Below are positions 1 to 8,523 of a stretch of DNA of 64,000 nucleotides, one piece after another (position 1 is the stretch's first letter; each line of letters opens with the position of its first letter). Under the pieces are notes generated by a model, which made no database searches, was not told the origin of the DNA, and was given only the letters and a program-made list of their open reading frames with translations. The position numbers and the translations under genes are program-made. The DNA comes from Fibrivirga algicola (GTDB lineage Bacteria > Bacteroidota > Bacteroidia > Cytophagales > Spirosomataceae): NCBI RefSeq assembly GCF_011742925.1, contig NZ_WAEL01000006.1:186001-250000 (forward strand). The letters are read 5' to 3'.

Positions 1-76
1 GTGACGGAAGCCAGGCAACGGCCAGAATAGAGACCGCCAGAATGACCAGCCATAAATTATAATCAGATGAATCCAT
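1..76 (-). CDS. N-terminal fragment of a membrane protein, cut by window edge
   Basis: Only the first 25 codons are in the window; the gene runs off the left edge. The ATG at 76 opens MDSSDYNLWLVILAVSILAV, that is, a short polar N-terminus followed directly by a hydrophobic stretch typical of a first transmembrane helix. This start is reminiscent of cation/proton antiporters, but 25 residues are too few to name a family. It points the same way as the YitT-family gene behind it, about 135 bases away, so the two could be co-transcribed. The fragment is shorter than most ORF cut-offs. Confidence 0.5.
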   Translation of the reverse strand, partial: MDSSDYNLWLVILAVSILAVAWLPS

Positions 77-211
77 AATGTTGAGTTGCTTACTAAAAGA
101 CCCGGATTAAGGTCATCGACACCTAATCCGGGCGGAAGTACTTATTATTGAACCAGATAGATCAGGTTTAAGTTGAAGTGGTCCCTCAGGTAGGGACAGC
201 GCCGGATAGTC

Positions 212-1105
212 CTAATGCAGCGGACGTCCTTTAATCATGCCGCCCTTTGCATCATCGATGCCATGGTTGATCACAAAGGCATCTTCGTCGACCTGACTGA
301 TGCTGTCTTTCAGGCGGGTCAGCTCCAGACGGGTAACCACTGCATAAAGGATGTTAGTATCGTTTTGCTTATACCCCCGTTTACCATAGCCTTTTTCGCC
401 TTTAAACACGGTAACGCCACGACCCAGTTTTTCGGTAATCATGCTGCGCATGGCCTCGTGTTTATCCGATACAATAATGACGGCGGTGTATTCTTCGATA
501 CCGTGAATCAGGAAATCGACGGTTTTTGAGGCGGCCAGGTACGTTAACATCGCATAGAGGGCCGTTTCTACGTTTAGCAGTGCGGCGGCAGCGCCAAATA
601 CCAGTACGTTGATCACCATAATTACGTCGCCAACGGTCAGCGACGAGCGGCGGCTTACCCAGATGGCCAGCACCTCGGTACCGTCGAGTACGCCGCCCCC
701 CCGGATGGTCAGGCCGATGCCGGCCCCCAGGAAGAAGCCGCCGAAAACCGAAATAAGTAGCTTATCGGTGGTGACCAGTGGATAAGGGACAACCACCAGG
801 CAGACGGCCAGCAGGCTGATGGCAATGGTAGTGCGAAAGGCAAAGCCTCTGGAAATCTGTCGGTAACCCAGCCAGATGAATGGCAGGTTAACCAGAATAA
901 TCAGTAGGGCTAGCTCAACGCCGGTAGTGATTTCCAGCAGGAGCGAGATGCCCATTGCGCCGCCATCGATAAAGTCGTTGGGAAGTAAAAATCCTTTCAG
1001 ACCCATACCGGCGCACAGCACGCCAGCAAGCAGAAGAACGCCGTCTTTTACCCGGTTACCGGGCGTTTGGGTCGATGTGGGTAGTATCGTTGGTTGAGAG
1101 ACCAT
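212..1105 (-). CDS. YitT family membrane protein (DUF161 + DUF2179)
   Basis: Integral membrane protein of the YitT family, 297 aa from the ATG at 1105. About five to six hydrophobic segments fill residues ~20-210, including the glycine-rich segment FGGFFLGAGIGLTIRGGG followed by LDGTEVLAIW, which is characteristic of the family. The last ~85 residues form the soluble DUF2179 domain (EEYTAVIIVSDKHEAM, then GVTVFKGEKGYG). The molecular function of the family is not firmly established. The frame stays open upstream to 1240, but those extra 45 residues are Cys/Ser-rich and not membrane-like; MVSQPTILPT at 1105 is the natural start. The call to family is firm, the biochemical role unknown. Confidence 0.9.
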   Translation of the reverse strand: MVSQPTILPTSTQTPGNRVKDGVLLLAGVLCAGMGLKGFLLPNDFIDGGAMGISLLLEITTGVELALLIILVNLPFIWLGYRQISRGFAFRTTIAISLLAVCLVVVPYPLVTTDKLLISVFGGFFLGAGIGLTIRGGGVLDGTEVLAIWVSRRSSLTVGDVIMVINVLVFGAAAALLNVETALYAMLTYLAASKTVDFLIHGIEEYTAVIIVSDKHEAMRSMITEKLGRGVTVFKGEKGYGKRGYKQNDTNILYAVVTRLELTRLKDSISQVDEDAFVINHGIDDAKGGMIKGRPLH

Positions 1106-1328
1106 AATGTTGAGTAGAGTAATGGGAAAATCTTCGACGGATATTCCCGAGGATACAGTAGCCATACAATGGCGGCAGCACACTGATTGATGAGGCCTCA
1201 AGCTTGACAGATCAAGTCCTGATTTGCCAATGTCGAGCATGTGCTGAATGAGAATAGTGGTACGTACCCAGACCGTAGTTCGGGGGTATACGTACGCAGA
1301 CTAAACAGATAAGGGCCGGCGCTGCCCG

Positions 1329-1727
1329 TCAGGGCGCGTTGATAGCGATCTGGTGCTCAAAGATGAGCTTCAGAAAGCGGAAAGTGTATGGAGAACCCTG
1401 GCGCTGTACCCTGAATGGCGCGTAGGGTAGCCAGGTAAAGCCAGCGAGAAAACCAAGTGGTAAACTGAGCGACGCGCCAAATGGGAAGCCGGGCCGGGCG
1501 TTTACGCGGGCAACAGAGCCCTGGCTGTACACCATCGAAGCGAAGTCGGACTGGCTGGATGGGAGGTCGGGCGAATCGCACGTAACGCAGGCTTGCTGCT
1601 TCGTTTCCGACTGTGCCTGAGCAGACCAGATAGGCACAAGCAGCAGCAGCCAAGCGACGAGTACGCCGCAAAACCAGGCTAGCCTTTGCTGTTTATCTAC
1701 TGCTGTCTTTTCCCTCACACCTCTCAA
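1329..1727 (-). CDS. Hypothetical exported protein with signal peptide
   Basis: Unrecognised protein of about 132 aa. The visible feature is a good signal peptide: basic start (DKQQR), hydrophobic core LAWFCGVLVAWLLLLVPIW, then SAQAQS as a likely signal peptidase I site. The mature part has one CxxC (QQACVTCDS) and a Phe/Pro-rich second half. There is no ATG: the frame opens with TTG at 1727 or GTG at 1718, so the start is uncertain. A second open frame overlaps at 1357-1671 on the same strand but lacks a signal sequence. It could be a decayed or lineage-specific gene; existence itself is only moderately supported. Confidence 0.4.
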   Translation of the reverse strand: MRGVREKTAVDKQQRLAWFCGVLVAWLLLLVPIWSAQAQSETKQQACVTCDSPDLPSSQSDFASMVYSQGSVARVNARPGFPFGASLSLPLGFLAGFTWLPYAPFRVQRQGSPYTFRFLKLIFEHQIAINAP

Positions 1728-2447
1728 AATACAGGTTCAGCGCCAAGAGAACAACTAGAGATCAGGATTTTGCTGATTTTTTGAGCGTCTGGTTACCCGC
1801 TATTGGCTGTCTGAATGATTTTGCCAAGCTGGTTGTGGCGTCGGCAAACGTTCGGTCAGACTACTACTCACAGCGGCCAACACATGGGAGAGAATTAAGA
1901 AGGGTGTTAAGTATGATTGACTTAAGACCGACAACTTAATACCCCAAGAAAGAGGCAGGATTTCAGCCGCACCGATGCTTCAACAGACCTAAGTGCTGTC
2001 GCTAAACTAGCGAGATCTGCTGATTTGTGATTCAAGGACTGGCCATGACCTGTAAACCTGCTCGTTAAGAGATAACTCAACGTGGTAATGATGAATGAGC
2101 CATTGAAAGAGATGGTATTCTTACTTAGGATGACGTACCCAGGCATTGTGGGCAGTTGGCTCACTTAAAAGCAGCATACTATTTTTTAGGGCCGGACTCT
2201 ACAAACGAGTTTCTAAGGCGCAGGCATATGAGTTGAGTCAGATAACGCTCAGCCGTACTAAGTCAACTAGTTGCCTGACCAGCCTGCCCAGGAGTACTGA
2301 GCCAGAAACTGCTGGTGTCGGCGGCTCGATATATACAAACAAAAGGCGCTGTTCAGGGTATAGTTAAGCACAACGGCCGCGGTCTCTCTGCGGTGGTGCA
2401 CAGCATCGGTTCTCCTATGGAGCACCGCTATTTTCTACCGACGAATC
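1728..2447. other. Gene-poor stretch, no supported gene
   Basis: About 720 bases with only short open frames whose translations (Ser/Arg/Leu-rich, no domain or signal) look random. One ACGTACC heptamer lies at 2133-2139. No convincing promoter or hairpin was found. Confidence 0.5.
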
Positions 2448-2618
2448 ATGGACTCACTAGCAAATCTGACATTTCTCGACCTGCAAGCAATGCTGAAATA
2501 TGCATTGGAACAAAAAGACATCGCCGATGCGGCGGGCCATTCAGCGATTGGCATTGATTGGACCTCTAAGGTTGACAAACTGCGGCAAGCCATTGCTGAT
2601 AAGTTTGCCGCTATCTGA
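2448..2618 (+). CDS. Small hypothetical protein, 56 aa
   Basis: ATG at 2448, TGA at 2616-2618. The product begins MDSLANLTFLDLQAMLKYAL and ends KLRQAIADKFAAI. It is a charged, Ala/Leu/Asp-rich, probably helical soluble peptide with no signal sequence. Support comes from the ordinary composition and from the 12-bp perfect hairpin that begins 11 bases after the stop. It converges with the small membrane-protein gene on the other strand. I do not recognise the family. Confidence 0.5.
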   Translation: MDSLANLTFLDLQAMLKYALEQKDIADAAGHSAIGIDWTSKVDKLRQAIADKFAAI

Positions 2619-2628
2619 TCAGGCCGCA

Positions 2629-2662
2629 ACACGCTGCTCTTTCGTCTGTTAGAGCAGCGTGT
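2629..2662. terminator. Bidirectional hairpin between convergent small genes
   Basis: Twelve-base perfect stem (2629-2640 with 2651-2662) and a 10-base pyrimidine-rich loop. It sits just after the stop of the 56-aa gene and overlaps the last codons of the opposite gene. There is no long T-run, so termination strength is uncertain. Confidence 0.55.
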
Positions 2663-2882
2663 TCATGCGTTGATAAGCAAAGCGAACGGCGAACACGGTA
2701 TAGATTGACAGAGCAGTTGTTTTACCCAGCGCTACCAGGTAATTATTGCCGAAAGTGCCGTCTGTAAATCCGTGAATCCAGTCGATCCACATGCTACAGT
2801 ATATGGCAAAGCACAGAATGCTTGCGGTTAGCAGCAGGATTATTCGCACGCGTTGACCAATCATAGCCATATAATAAGACAA
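2649..2882 (-). CDS. Small two-helix membrane protein, 77 aa
   Basis: Hypothetical inner-membrane protein. Two hydrophobic segments are visible: residues ~12-30 (IILLLTASILCFAIYCSMW) and ~47-66 (LVALGKTTALSIYTVFAVRF). The linker between them is short (IDWIHGFTDGTFGNN) and the C-terminal tail is basic (RFAYQRM). It begins with ATG (MSYYMAM). The stop codon lies in the loop-proximal side of the shared hairpin with the convergent gene. No family is recognised; the regular two-helix profile is the main argument that it is real. Confidence 0.55.
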   Translation of the reverse strand: MSYYMAMIGQRVRIILLLTASILCFAIYCSMWIDWIHGFTDGTFGNNYLVALGKTTALSIYTVFAVRFAYQRMNTLL

Positions 2883-3378
2883 GGTTTGGAAATTCCGAGA
2901 CGAACCTCTCGGGCTATTGCGGGCTTCACAAGCCTGACTGGCTAGCTCGGCCAGCTAAACAAGCGGCAAACCTATAGGTAATGCATGTCAAAAAATGGAC
3001 CATTTATCATATGTAGTCTAAAAGACATTTGTATTCTTCTCCGATAGGATCAGTAGTTTGATGCCGTTGTTATAGCACCCTTTGGCAAAGGCGGTTAAAT
3101 TCGTCACGATAGGCCATAAAAAAGCCCCGATTCAGAAAATCGGGGCTTTCGCGCTCTACTCAACCTTACTCGTAAGAAATACGTTAATAAGTTCACCTAT
3201 CTACGGATATACATACGTCAGTGGGGGGTATCCCGGATTGCAGTAGAGTTGAGAATGACTGTTTGCGTCCGGCAATCTGTTGGGTAATCGGCCTTGCTGC
3301 TCTACCTTGTATAAGTCAACAAGGCTAGCTAAGAGGCAATGAATAGCCTGAGGCGAGGTTAATAGCCGCTAAACGTGT
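2883..3378. other. Intergenic stretch with one hairpin, no supported gene
   Basis: About 500 bases with no credible coding frame. It contains the terminator-like hairpin at 3121-3149 but no obvious transcript that would need it, so a small RNA is possible though unproven. Confidence 0.45.
3121..3149 (-). terminator. Rho-independent-type hairpin, best for minus-strand transcripts
   Basis: Perfect 12-bp stem (3121-3132 with 3138-3149), 5-base loop, core AGCCCCGATT. The A-run at 3118-3123 becomes a U-run on minus-strand RNA, so it suits leftward transcription. No minus-strand gene lies directly upstream. Confidence 0.6.
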
Positions 3379-3651
3379 ATGAAATTAACCTGGACTTTTT
3401 ACCCGCAACCCGGCGTCTCTGTTTCGCTGGCAGTAATCTACGTACCTGAGCTAGACGATGAAAAACTGGTATCGGGCGGTTTTCTGGATACGAATACCAA
3501 TACTGCCTACGTAGATTGGAACACCTACCGCCGGTTCGATGAAGCCGACGTGAAAAACCGCCGCGATGCCTTCCAGCAACTAACACCTTTAATTGAACGT
3601 AACCAAGTCCGGCTATCGGCCGGTAAGGTGGTCACATTTACAACTGACTAA
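3379..3651 (+). CDS. Hypothetical protein, 90 aa
   Basis: Soluble protein starting MKLTWTFYPQPGVSVSLAVI, with no signal peptide or membrane segment. Composition is natural, with alternating beta-like segments (SVSLAVIYVPEL; KLVSGGFLD; TNTAYVDWNTYRRF) and a short charged helix (DEADVKNRRDAFQQL). It ends before the strong bidirectional terminator at 3733-3768, shared with the tRNA gene on the other strand. A frame on the opposite strand (3359-3586) is Arg-rich and looks like a shadow. I do not recognise a family. Confidence 0.55.
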   Translation: MKLTWTFYPQPGVSVSLAVIYVPELDDEKLVSGGFLDTNTNTAYVDWNTYRRFDEADVKNRRDAFQQLTPLIERNQVRLSAGKVVTFTTD

Positions 3652-3732
3652 CCTAGCAACGTACTAGAAATAGGCTACGCTGCATACCCACTTAATGGCT
3701 GCTTGTGCGAACCATGTTGTCAACCGGGCACA

Positions 3733-3768
3733 AAAAAGCCAGTCAGGTACGTACCTGACTGGCTTTTT
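3733..3768. terminator. Strong bidirectional terminator, loopless palindrome
   Basis: Perfect 18-bp inverted repeat (3733-3750 with 3751-3768) with A and T runs at its ends, so it can act in both directions: for the 90-aa gene on + and tRNA-Gly on -. Its centre is GGTACGTACC (3746-3755), a double copy of the iterated heptamer found throughout the window. Confidence 0.8.
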
Positions 3769-3775
3769 ACTTATG

Positions 3776-3848
3776 AGCGGGAAATGGGGTTCGAACCCAC
3801 GGCCTGCAGCTTGGGAAGCTGCCGCTCTACCAACTGAGCTACTCCCGC
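3776..3848 (-). tRNA. tRNA-Gly, anticodon CCC
   Basis: The 73-nt minus-strand sequence folds into a standard cloverleaf. The acceptor stem begins GCGGGAG and pairs with TTCCCGC (one G-U), the D arm has AGCTCAGTTGGTAGAGC, the anticodon stem GCAGC/GCTGC holds loop TTCCCAA, and the T arm contains GGTTCGAACCC. The loop gives anticodon CCC, reading GGG glycine. The discriminator base is T and CCA is not encoded. The terminator at 3733-3768 lies immediately downstream. Confidence 0.93.
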
Positions 3849-3934
3849 TTGAGAAGTAACAAAGATAGTAGTTTCGGAAATCGACGCAAGCATTTCTTAG
3901 CGTCTGCTAACGCCGTCAGCTAAAGCAGGCGAAA

Positions 3935-6900
3935 CTAACGAAGCAGGAGCACCGAGCCGCGCTTGACGGCGGGGGGACGTTCGGGGAAGTACTGGCTCTT
4001 GTAACTAATCACATATGGGTACACCATCGTCTGGGCTGGCTCACCCCGGTAGGTACCGTCCCAGGCGGGGTTTTCGGGGGTGCTGGCGAATATTACTTCA
4101 CCCCAACGGTTGTAGATTCGCAATTCCAGATCAGTTGTATACGCGTTGAGCGGCACAAAGGTATCATTGACGCCATCGCCGTTTGGTGAAAAGGCGTTGG
4201 GAGCAAACAGCCTTGGCTCGCACAGGTCAACCACACGGGCAGCGTCGCGGGCGATACAGCCGTTGCTGCCCGTCACGGTCACTGAGTACGTACCCACGCT
4301 GCTCACAAGTAGCGTTGTTGAGCTGGTGTTGCTGGTTGTCCAGGCTACGATTTGGTCGGCGCTGCCCGGTACCACGCGGAGCTGCGTTTGCTGGTTATCA
4401 CCTAGGCAGATGGCTGCCTCGCGGGTGAGCGAGAAACGCGGCAACGGCCTTACATTAACGTCGACGGCATCGCTCTGTTCGCAACCGTCCAGGTTAACAG
4501 TAACGGTATAGCGGCCCGTTTGCTGTGGGCGTAACTGCGAACCTTGTGTGCCATCGTTCCAGCGGTACACCGACCCCGGCGAACCAATGGCCTGCAAGAC
4601 CTGCACGGTGCCTTCGCAGAAGTCAGCGTCGGGGCCGGCATTCACTTGCGGTGTCTGTTTCAGCGCAATCTGTCGCGGAGCCGAGTTAGCACAACCGTTG
4701 ACCGTAACGGAGTAGGTAAGGGTGAGCACCTGCCCAATGGCCGATACGGGCGGCGTAAACTGCCCGGCCGGATCAACACCCGTACCCGCCCACGTGCCTC
4801 CGCCGGGGCTATTACCCGTCAATTGCAGGGAAGTAAGCGATTGGGGTGCACCCAGACACAGCGACAAATTGGTACCTGCCGCAACGTTAGGCTTCTGTAC
4901 GAATTGGACTTGCAAGCTACTGTTGCCAATACAACCATTCAGGGCGTTGGTGGTCGTCAGTGAATATGTACCTGCTGTATTTACAGAAATTGTACGTGTT
5001 GTTTGACCATTACTCCATCGATAGGCTACGCTGCCCACTGCGCCACCGTCGCGTGGGATGATAACCACCGTATCGCCCACACATTTGCTGCGGTCTGGGC
5101 CAAGGCTAAGCGACGAACGGGTATCGAGCCCAACGGTTACGGTTGAGAGTGACGCGATGCACCCCAGATTGTCGACCACCGACACGCTGTAAACGCCAGC
5201 GGCTACGCCCGTCAGCGACGGACTGGTACTCACAATACCGCTGCTGCTGTTTCGCCATACGTACCCAACGGGCGTGGTGCTGCCGCTGACACCCAGCGTG
5301 GCCGACCCGCTACCGGGTATGTCGCATCGCTGCACTCCGGGCTGAGCCGTGAGTAACAATGGCGTGGCCCTCGAGCGCAAGGCGTACGAGCCATCGGTAA
5401 CGCAGGTGTTTTCGTCGGTGACCCGCACTGTATACGTTCCTTCGGTCAATGCCGAGGCCGAGTTACCGGTAGTTGAGATGGGCGTGCCGCTAACGGTTGT
5501 CCACGAGTAGGTAAACGAGTTAGTTGGCGAGGCGGTACCCGATACTACCAGCGTTGGCGATGGCGTGATCAGAATCGCCCCGTCAATGGTTGTACAACCC
5601 GCCGGGTTGGTCAGGGCGGCAGTCAGCACGGGATTCTTCACAGGAATCAGCCTGATATCGTCCGAGGCCTCACAGGTTACCCCGTCCAGCGTGGTGAAGG
5701 TACCGGTCACCGAATACGTACCTGGCTGCGACACCGTCACGTCACGAGTAGTGGCGCCGTTGCTCCACAAATAACTCTCGAAGCCCTGCACAGCTGGTAC
5801 CTCAATAGTACGCGTGCCGTTTTCGCACAAGGTCTGGTCAGGACCCAGGTTTAGCCTGGGCGGTATTCGTATATTAATTTCAACTACATCCGACTCGAAA
5901 CATTCGCCGCCGTTACCAATGAAAGCCGTATACGTACCTGGCGTTGTGGTCACTAGCACTCTGGATCGGCTGTAGACACGGCCCCTGAATACCCAGGCGT
6001 ATTCTTCTGCCTCGGCGCTGATGGTCAGGGAAACGGGTTTATTCGTACATACATTTATATCGGGCCCCACGCTGAATGGCTTGGGTTGCTCAATGACCGT
6101 CAGTGAGGTTTCGGCGGTGGCAGTGGTACAGGTCGCCCCGGTCGACGTAATCACGCGTACATCGAGTGTGGCCGAGTAGGTGTCTGGCTGGCTGAGCTGG
6201 AAGGTCTGTGACGTTTGCGTGAATGATAACGCCTGCGCGACAATCGCTCCCGCGCTGTTTCGCACGGTAAGGTTATACGTCTCTTTCAGCTTAGGGCAAT
6301 AGGGCGTAATCTGGAACGTAACCGGGTCACCTTCACAGACGTTGCTGGCCGATATCCCGGCACTGCTGGATGGTTCGGTGAAGTTGACGACCTGGTTAGG
6401 TAAACCTAATTGGCTGATCTTCCCGCCTAAATCCTGACCGGAAACGGTGAATACGGGGGGACGCTCGAATGGGTTTGCGCTCACAAGACCACCATTCGGG
6501 TTGTCGATAACGCCCAGCGAGGGCTGGTTCTGCACCGCCACGTAAATTTTGCCGTCGGGACCAATTTGAAGCGAACCGTATTGTCGGGTCGTACTTTCCT
6601 CAATCAGTGCGCTGGTGCTGACCGGGTCATCGACGGTGATATCGTACTGGATAATGCGCGACGGGCCGGTTTGTGCCGACACGCCGCTGACACTGGAGAC
6701 GGACCCTATTAACGTGACGTAGACCTTTGACCCGTCGGGTGAGAATTCTACCCCGTAGGCCGTGGGGGGAGCCGGACCAAGATCGATTTTCTTGTTGGGT
6801 CCGGTCAATACACCGGTTTCCGTATTGAAGGAAAATACCTCGACATAGCTTTTCTGTCGGTCCGGGTCAGAACTGGCCGGGTCGCCGGGTATGACTACTG

Positions 6901-8323
6901 CCACTGGTCTGACAGCCGTATTACTGTTGCCCTGGGTAGCTGTTCCCGACACAAGGGTCCCCGACGTGACTGTTCCCGACGTACCTGTAGCTGTAACGGG
7001 TGGGGTAGGGGCCGGGCCAATCTTGATCTGTCCTTCACCACGGGCGGGTGAGTCGTGTGACGTACCCAGGCAATATTGCTGCTGGGTTGAGGTCGTCGCG
7101 GTAGTCAGGTGATCGACCCGGAAACAGGCTGAGCCGTAATCGTGGGTGATAACCCAATAGGTGGTATCCTTGTCATTTCGGACGGCGGCCGATCGCTCGG
7201 TGCTGCTTGCCGATGTCGATGAGGTCACAACGGGTAGGTTTTGTTGCACTACAGCTCCATTTCCGTCATTGCGGCGCATATCAACCACACTGTAGGTGAT
7301 TTGACGCGTACCGTTTATTTCTGCCGTTGTGTACACATAATAGAGGTAGTCACAGCCCCTGCAAACGGGCTTCGGTACAATAATCGCCGACTGGGTCGAT
7401 CGTTGGTTTCCGCCCAATACCGCCGATCCGCTGGTCAACGACCCGCTGATGGGGTCAAAAACCAGCATGGGTTTCCCGTCTTTGTCGTACACCGTAATAC
7501 CGTCGCTGTAGAATAGAATATTTCCTTTCGTATCAGTAATCGAGGCTGACCCTTCTATGGTCGAGAGTTTCCCATCGGTGAGGGGCTTTGGGCTGTCGCC
7601 GCCGAAGTCGAGGCCTGCGTTGGTCCCGAAGTACCATTTAGAGCCCGGCGAGCCGCTTTCTTCCGGACACAGACTGACGCGTATTCGATCCTGCGTAGAG
7701 CAGCCTTCGGCGTTGGTCACCTCAACCGAATAACAGCCAGAGGCCGTAGTACTAATGGACTGTGTAGTTTCACCCTTGGGAAACCACAAATACGTTACAC
7801 CCTGTGGCGCACCACCCGGATAAGGATCAATAGTAATCGAGGTACCTTTACAGATGGTTGTATCGGGGCGCCATTGCTGAAAAGCTGACGGGGGCGTACC
7901 TACATTTACGGTAAATGAGGTAGCAGGCAACACTGTTGAGCTAACTACCGATGTAGACGTAGCCGTTGTGCTGACGGTCCGCGTAATGCTGATCGTTTTA
8001 ACCCCCGGTGAAGTAAAGGACATACTAGCTACTACGCCCGTTTGCGGGGCGTTGCCGTCGATTACCCAGACCGTTTTCGCTTTGTCGGCGGCCGGGTCAA
8101 CGTCGTAGAAGTTAACCGGATCGTTGGCGCAGCCGCCACTACCGGTCGTCGATAGGGGAACGCAGAGACTACCGACAATTTTAATCTTGTTTTCCTGCTC
8201 TGTTTGCCGGATAAGCGACGCCGATGTGGGCGACGTTTGCGCCCAGCCGTTGCCAATGCCCATCAATAGCCAGACCATCGCCCAAGCGACAGAATAAAGA
8301 CCGTATCTTACCTGGAATACCAT
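3935..8323 (-). CDS. Giant secreted surface protein with T9SS type B (gliding-type) C-terminal sorting domain
   Basis: 1462-aa exported protein. An N-terminal signal peptide (VAWAMVWLLMGIGNGWAQ) is followed by a PKD/Ig-like segment. Next, ~residues 225-640 carry a domain opening KWYFGTNAGLDFGG that looks like a beta-propeller (GNILFYSDGITVYD; PDGKIYVAV). A long chain of Ig/PKD-like repeats follows, each opening with LGPD or similar and containing WSNG and TYSV motifs. The final ~90 residues (LFAPNAFSPNGDGVNDTF, then RIYNRWGEVIF and WDGTY) are the gliding-motility-associated, T9SS type B sorting domain. It is therefore expected to cross the outer membrane by the type IX system and end up on the surface. 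A PorP/SprF-type gene is divergently placed next door, a common pairing. Ligand unknown. Confidence 0.92.
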   Translation of the reverse strand: MVFQVRYGLYSVAWAMVWLLMGIGNGWAQTSPTSASLIRQTEQENKIKIVGSLCVPLSTTGSGGCANDPVNFYDVDPAADKAKTVWVIDGNAPQTGVVASMSFTSPGVKTISITRTVSTTATSTSVVSSTVLPATSFTVNVGTPPSAFQQWRPDTTICKGTSITIDPYPGGAPQGVTYLWFPKGETTQSISTTASGCYSVEVTNAEGCSTQDRIRVSLCPEESGSPGSKWYFGTNAGLDFGGDSPKPLTDGKLSTIEGSASITDTKGNILFYSDGITVYDKDGKPMLVFDPISGSLTSGSAVLGGNQRSTQSAIIVPKPVCRGCDYLYYVYTTAEINGTRQITYSVVDMRRNDGNGAVVQQNLPVVTSSTSASSTERSAAVRNDKDTTYWVITHDYGSACFRVDHLTTATTSTQQQYCLGTSHDSPARGEGQIKIGPAPTPPVTATGTSGTVTSGTLVSGTATQGNSNTAVRPVAVVIPGDPASSDPDRQKSYVEVFSFNTETGVLTGPNKKIDLGPAPPTAYGVEFSPDGSKVYVTLIGSVSSVSGVSAQTGPSRIIQYDITVDDPVSTSALIEESTTRQYGSLQIGPDGKIYVAVQNQPSLGVIDNPNGGLVSANPFERPPVFTVSGQDLGGKISQLGLPNQVVNFTEPSSSAGISASNVCEGDPVTFQITPYCPKLKETYNLTVRNSAGAIVAQALSFTQTSQTFQLSQPDTYSATLDVRVITSTGATCTTATAETSLTVIEQPKPFSVGPDINVCTNKPVSLTISAEAEEYAWVFRGRVYSRSRVLVTTTPGTYTAFIGNGGECFESDVVEINIRIPPRLNLGPDQTLCENGTRTIEVPAVQGFESYLWSNGATTRDVTVSQPGTYSVTGTFTTLDGVTCEASDDIRLIPVKNPVLTAALTNPAGCTTIDGAILITPSPTLVVSGTASPTNSFTYSWTTVSGTPISTTGNSASALTEGTYTVRVTDENTCVTDGSYALRSRATPLLLTAQPGVQRCDIPGSGSATLGVSGSTTPVGYVWRNSSSGIVSTSPSLTGVAAGVYSVSVVDNLGCIASLSTVTVGLDTRSSLSLGPDRSKCVGDTVVIIPRDGGAVGSVAYRWSNGQTTRTISVNTAGTYSLTTTNALNGCIGNSSLQVQFVQKPNVAAGTNLSLCLGAPQSLTSLQLTGNSPGGGTWAGTGVDPAGQFTPPVSAIGQVLTLTYSVTVNGCANSAPRQIALKQTPQVNAGPDADFCEGTVQVLQAIGSPGSVYRWNDGTQGSQLRPQQTGRYTVTVNLDGCEQSDAVDVNVRPLPRFSLTREAAICLGDNQQTQLRVVPGSADQIVAWTTSNTSSTTLLVSSVGTYSVTVTGSNGCIARDAARVVDLCEPRLFAPNAFSPNGDGVNDTFVPLNAYTTDLELRIYNRWGEVIFASTPENPAWDGTYRGEPAQTMVYPYVISYKSQYFPERPPAVKRGSVLLLR

Positions 8324-8495
8324 TTGTTGAGAGAGAACGAAAGTCTGGTCATCATATAACAGAGAACAGACCCGTTACGTTATAGTAAACGAATCCGGGC
8401 CCGTAAAATTTTACCTGTAAAACGCTGATCTGGGGCCATATTTGTAGCCACTCAGCAAATGGAGTTCCACTCGCCCGTTGCCAATTACCTTAGAC

Positions 8496-8503
8496 TAAAT
8501 TTG
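8496..8503 (+). promoter_or_regulatory. Candidate -7 box TAAATTTG
   Basis: Exact match to the Bacteroidota -7 consensus TAnnTTTG, 20 bases before the ATG at 8524. No clear -33 TTTG is seen at the expected distance, so this is a candidate only. Confidence 0.4.
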
Positions 8504-8523
8504 ATCCCTTACCTCGTTTGGCA

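Noticed and set aside
1922-2367. Two overlapping ORFs (minus 1922-2164, plus 2146-2367)
   Set aside because: Ser/Thr/Arg-rich translations without domain, signal or neighbour support; they look like chance open frames in a gene-poor stretch.
3359-3586. Minus-strand ORF opposite the 90-aa gene
   Set aside because: Arg-rich, low-complexity shadow of the better-composed + strand frame.
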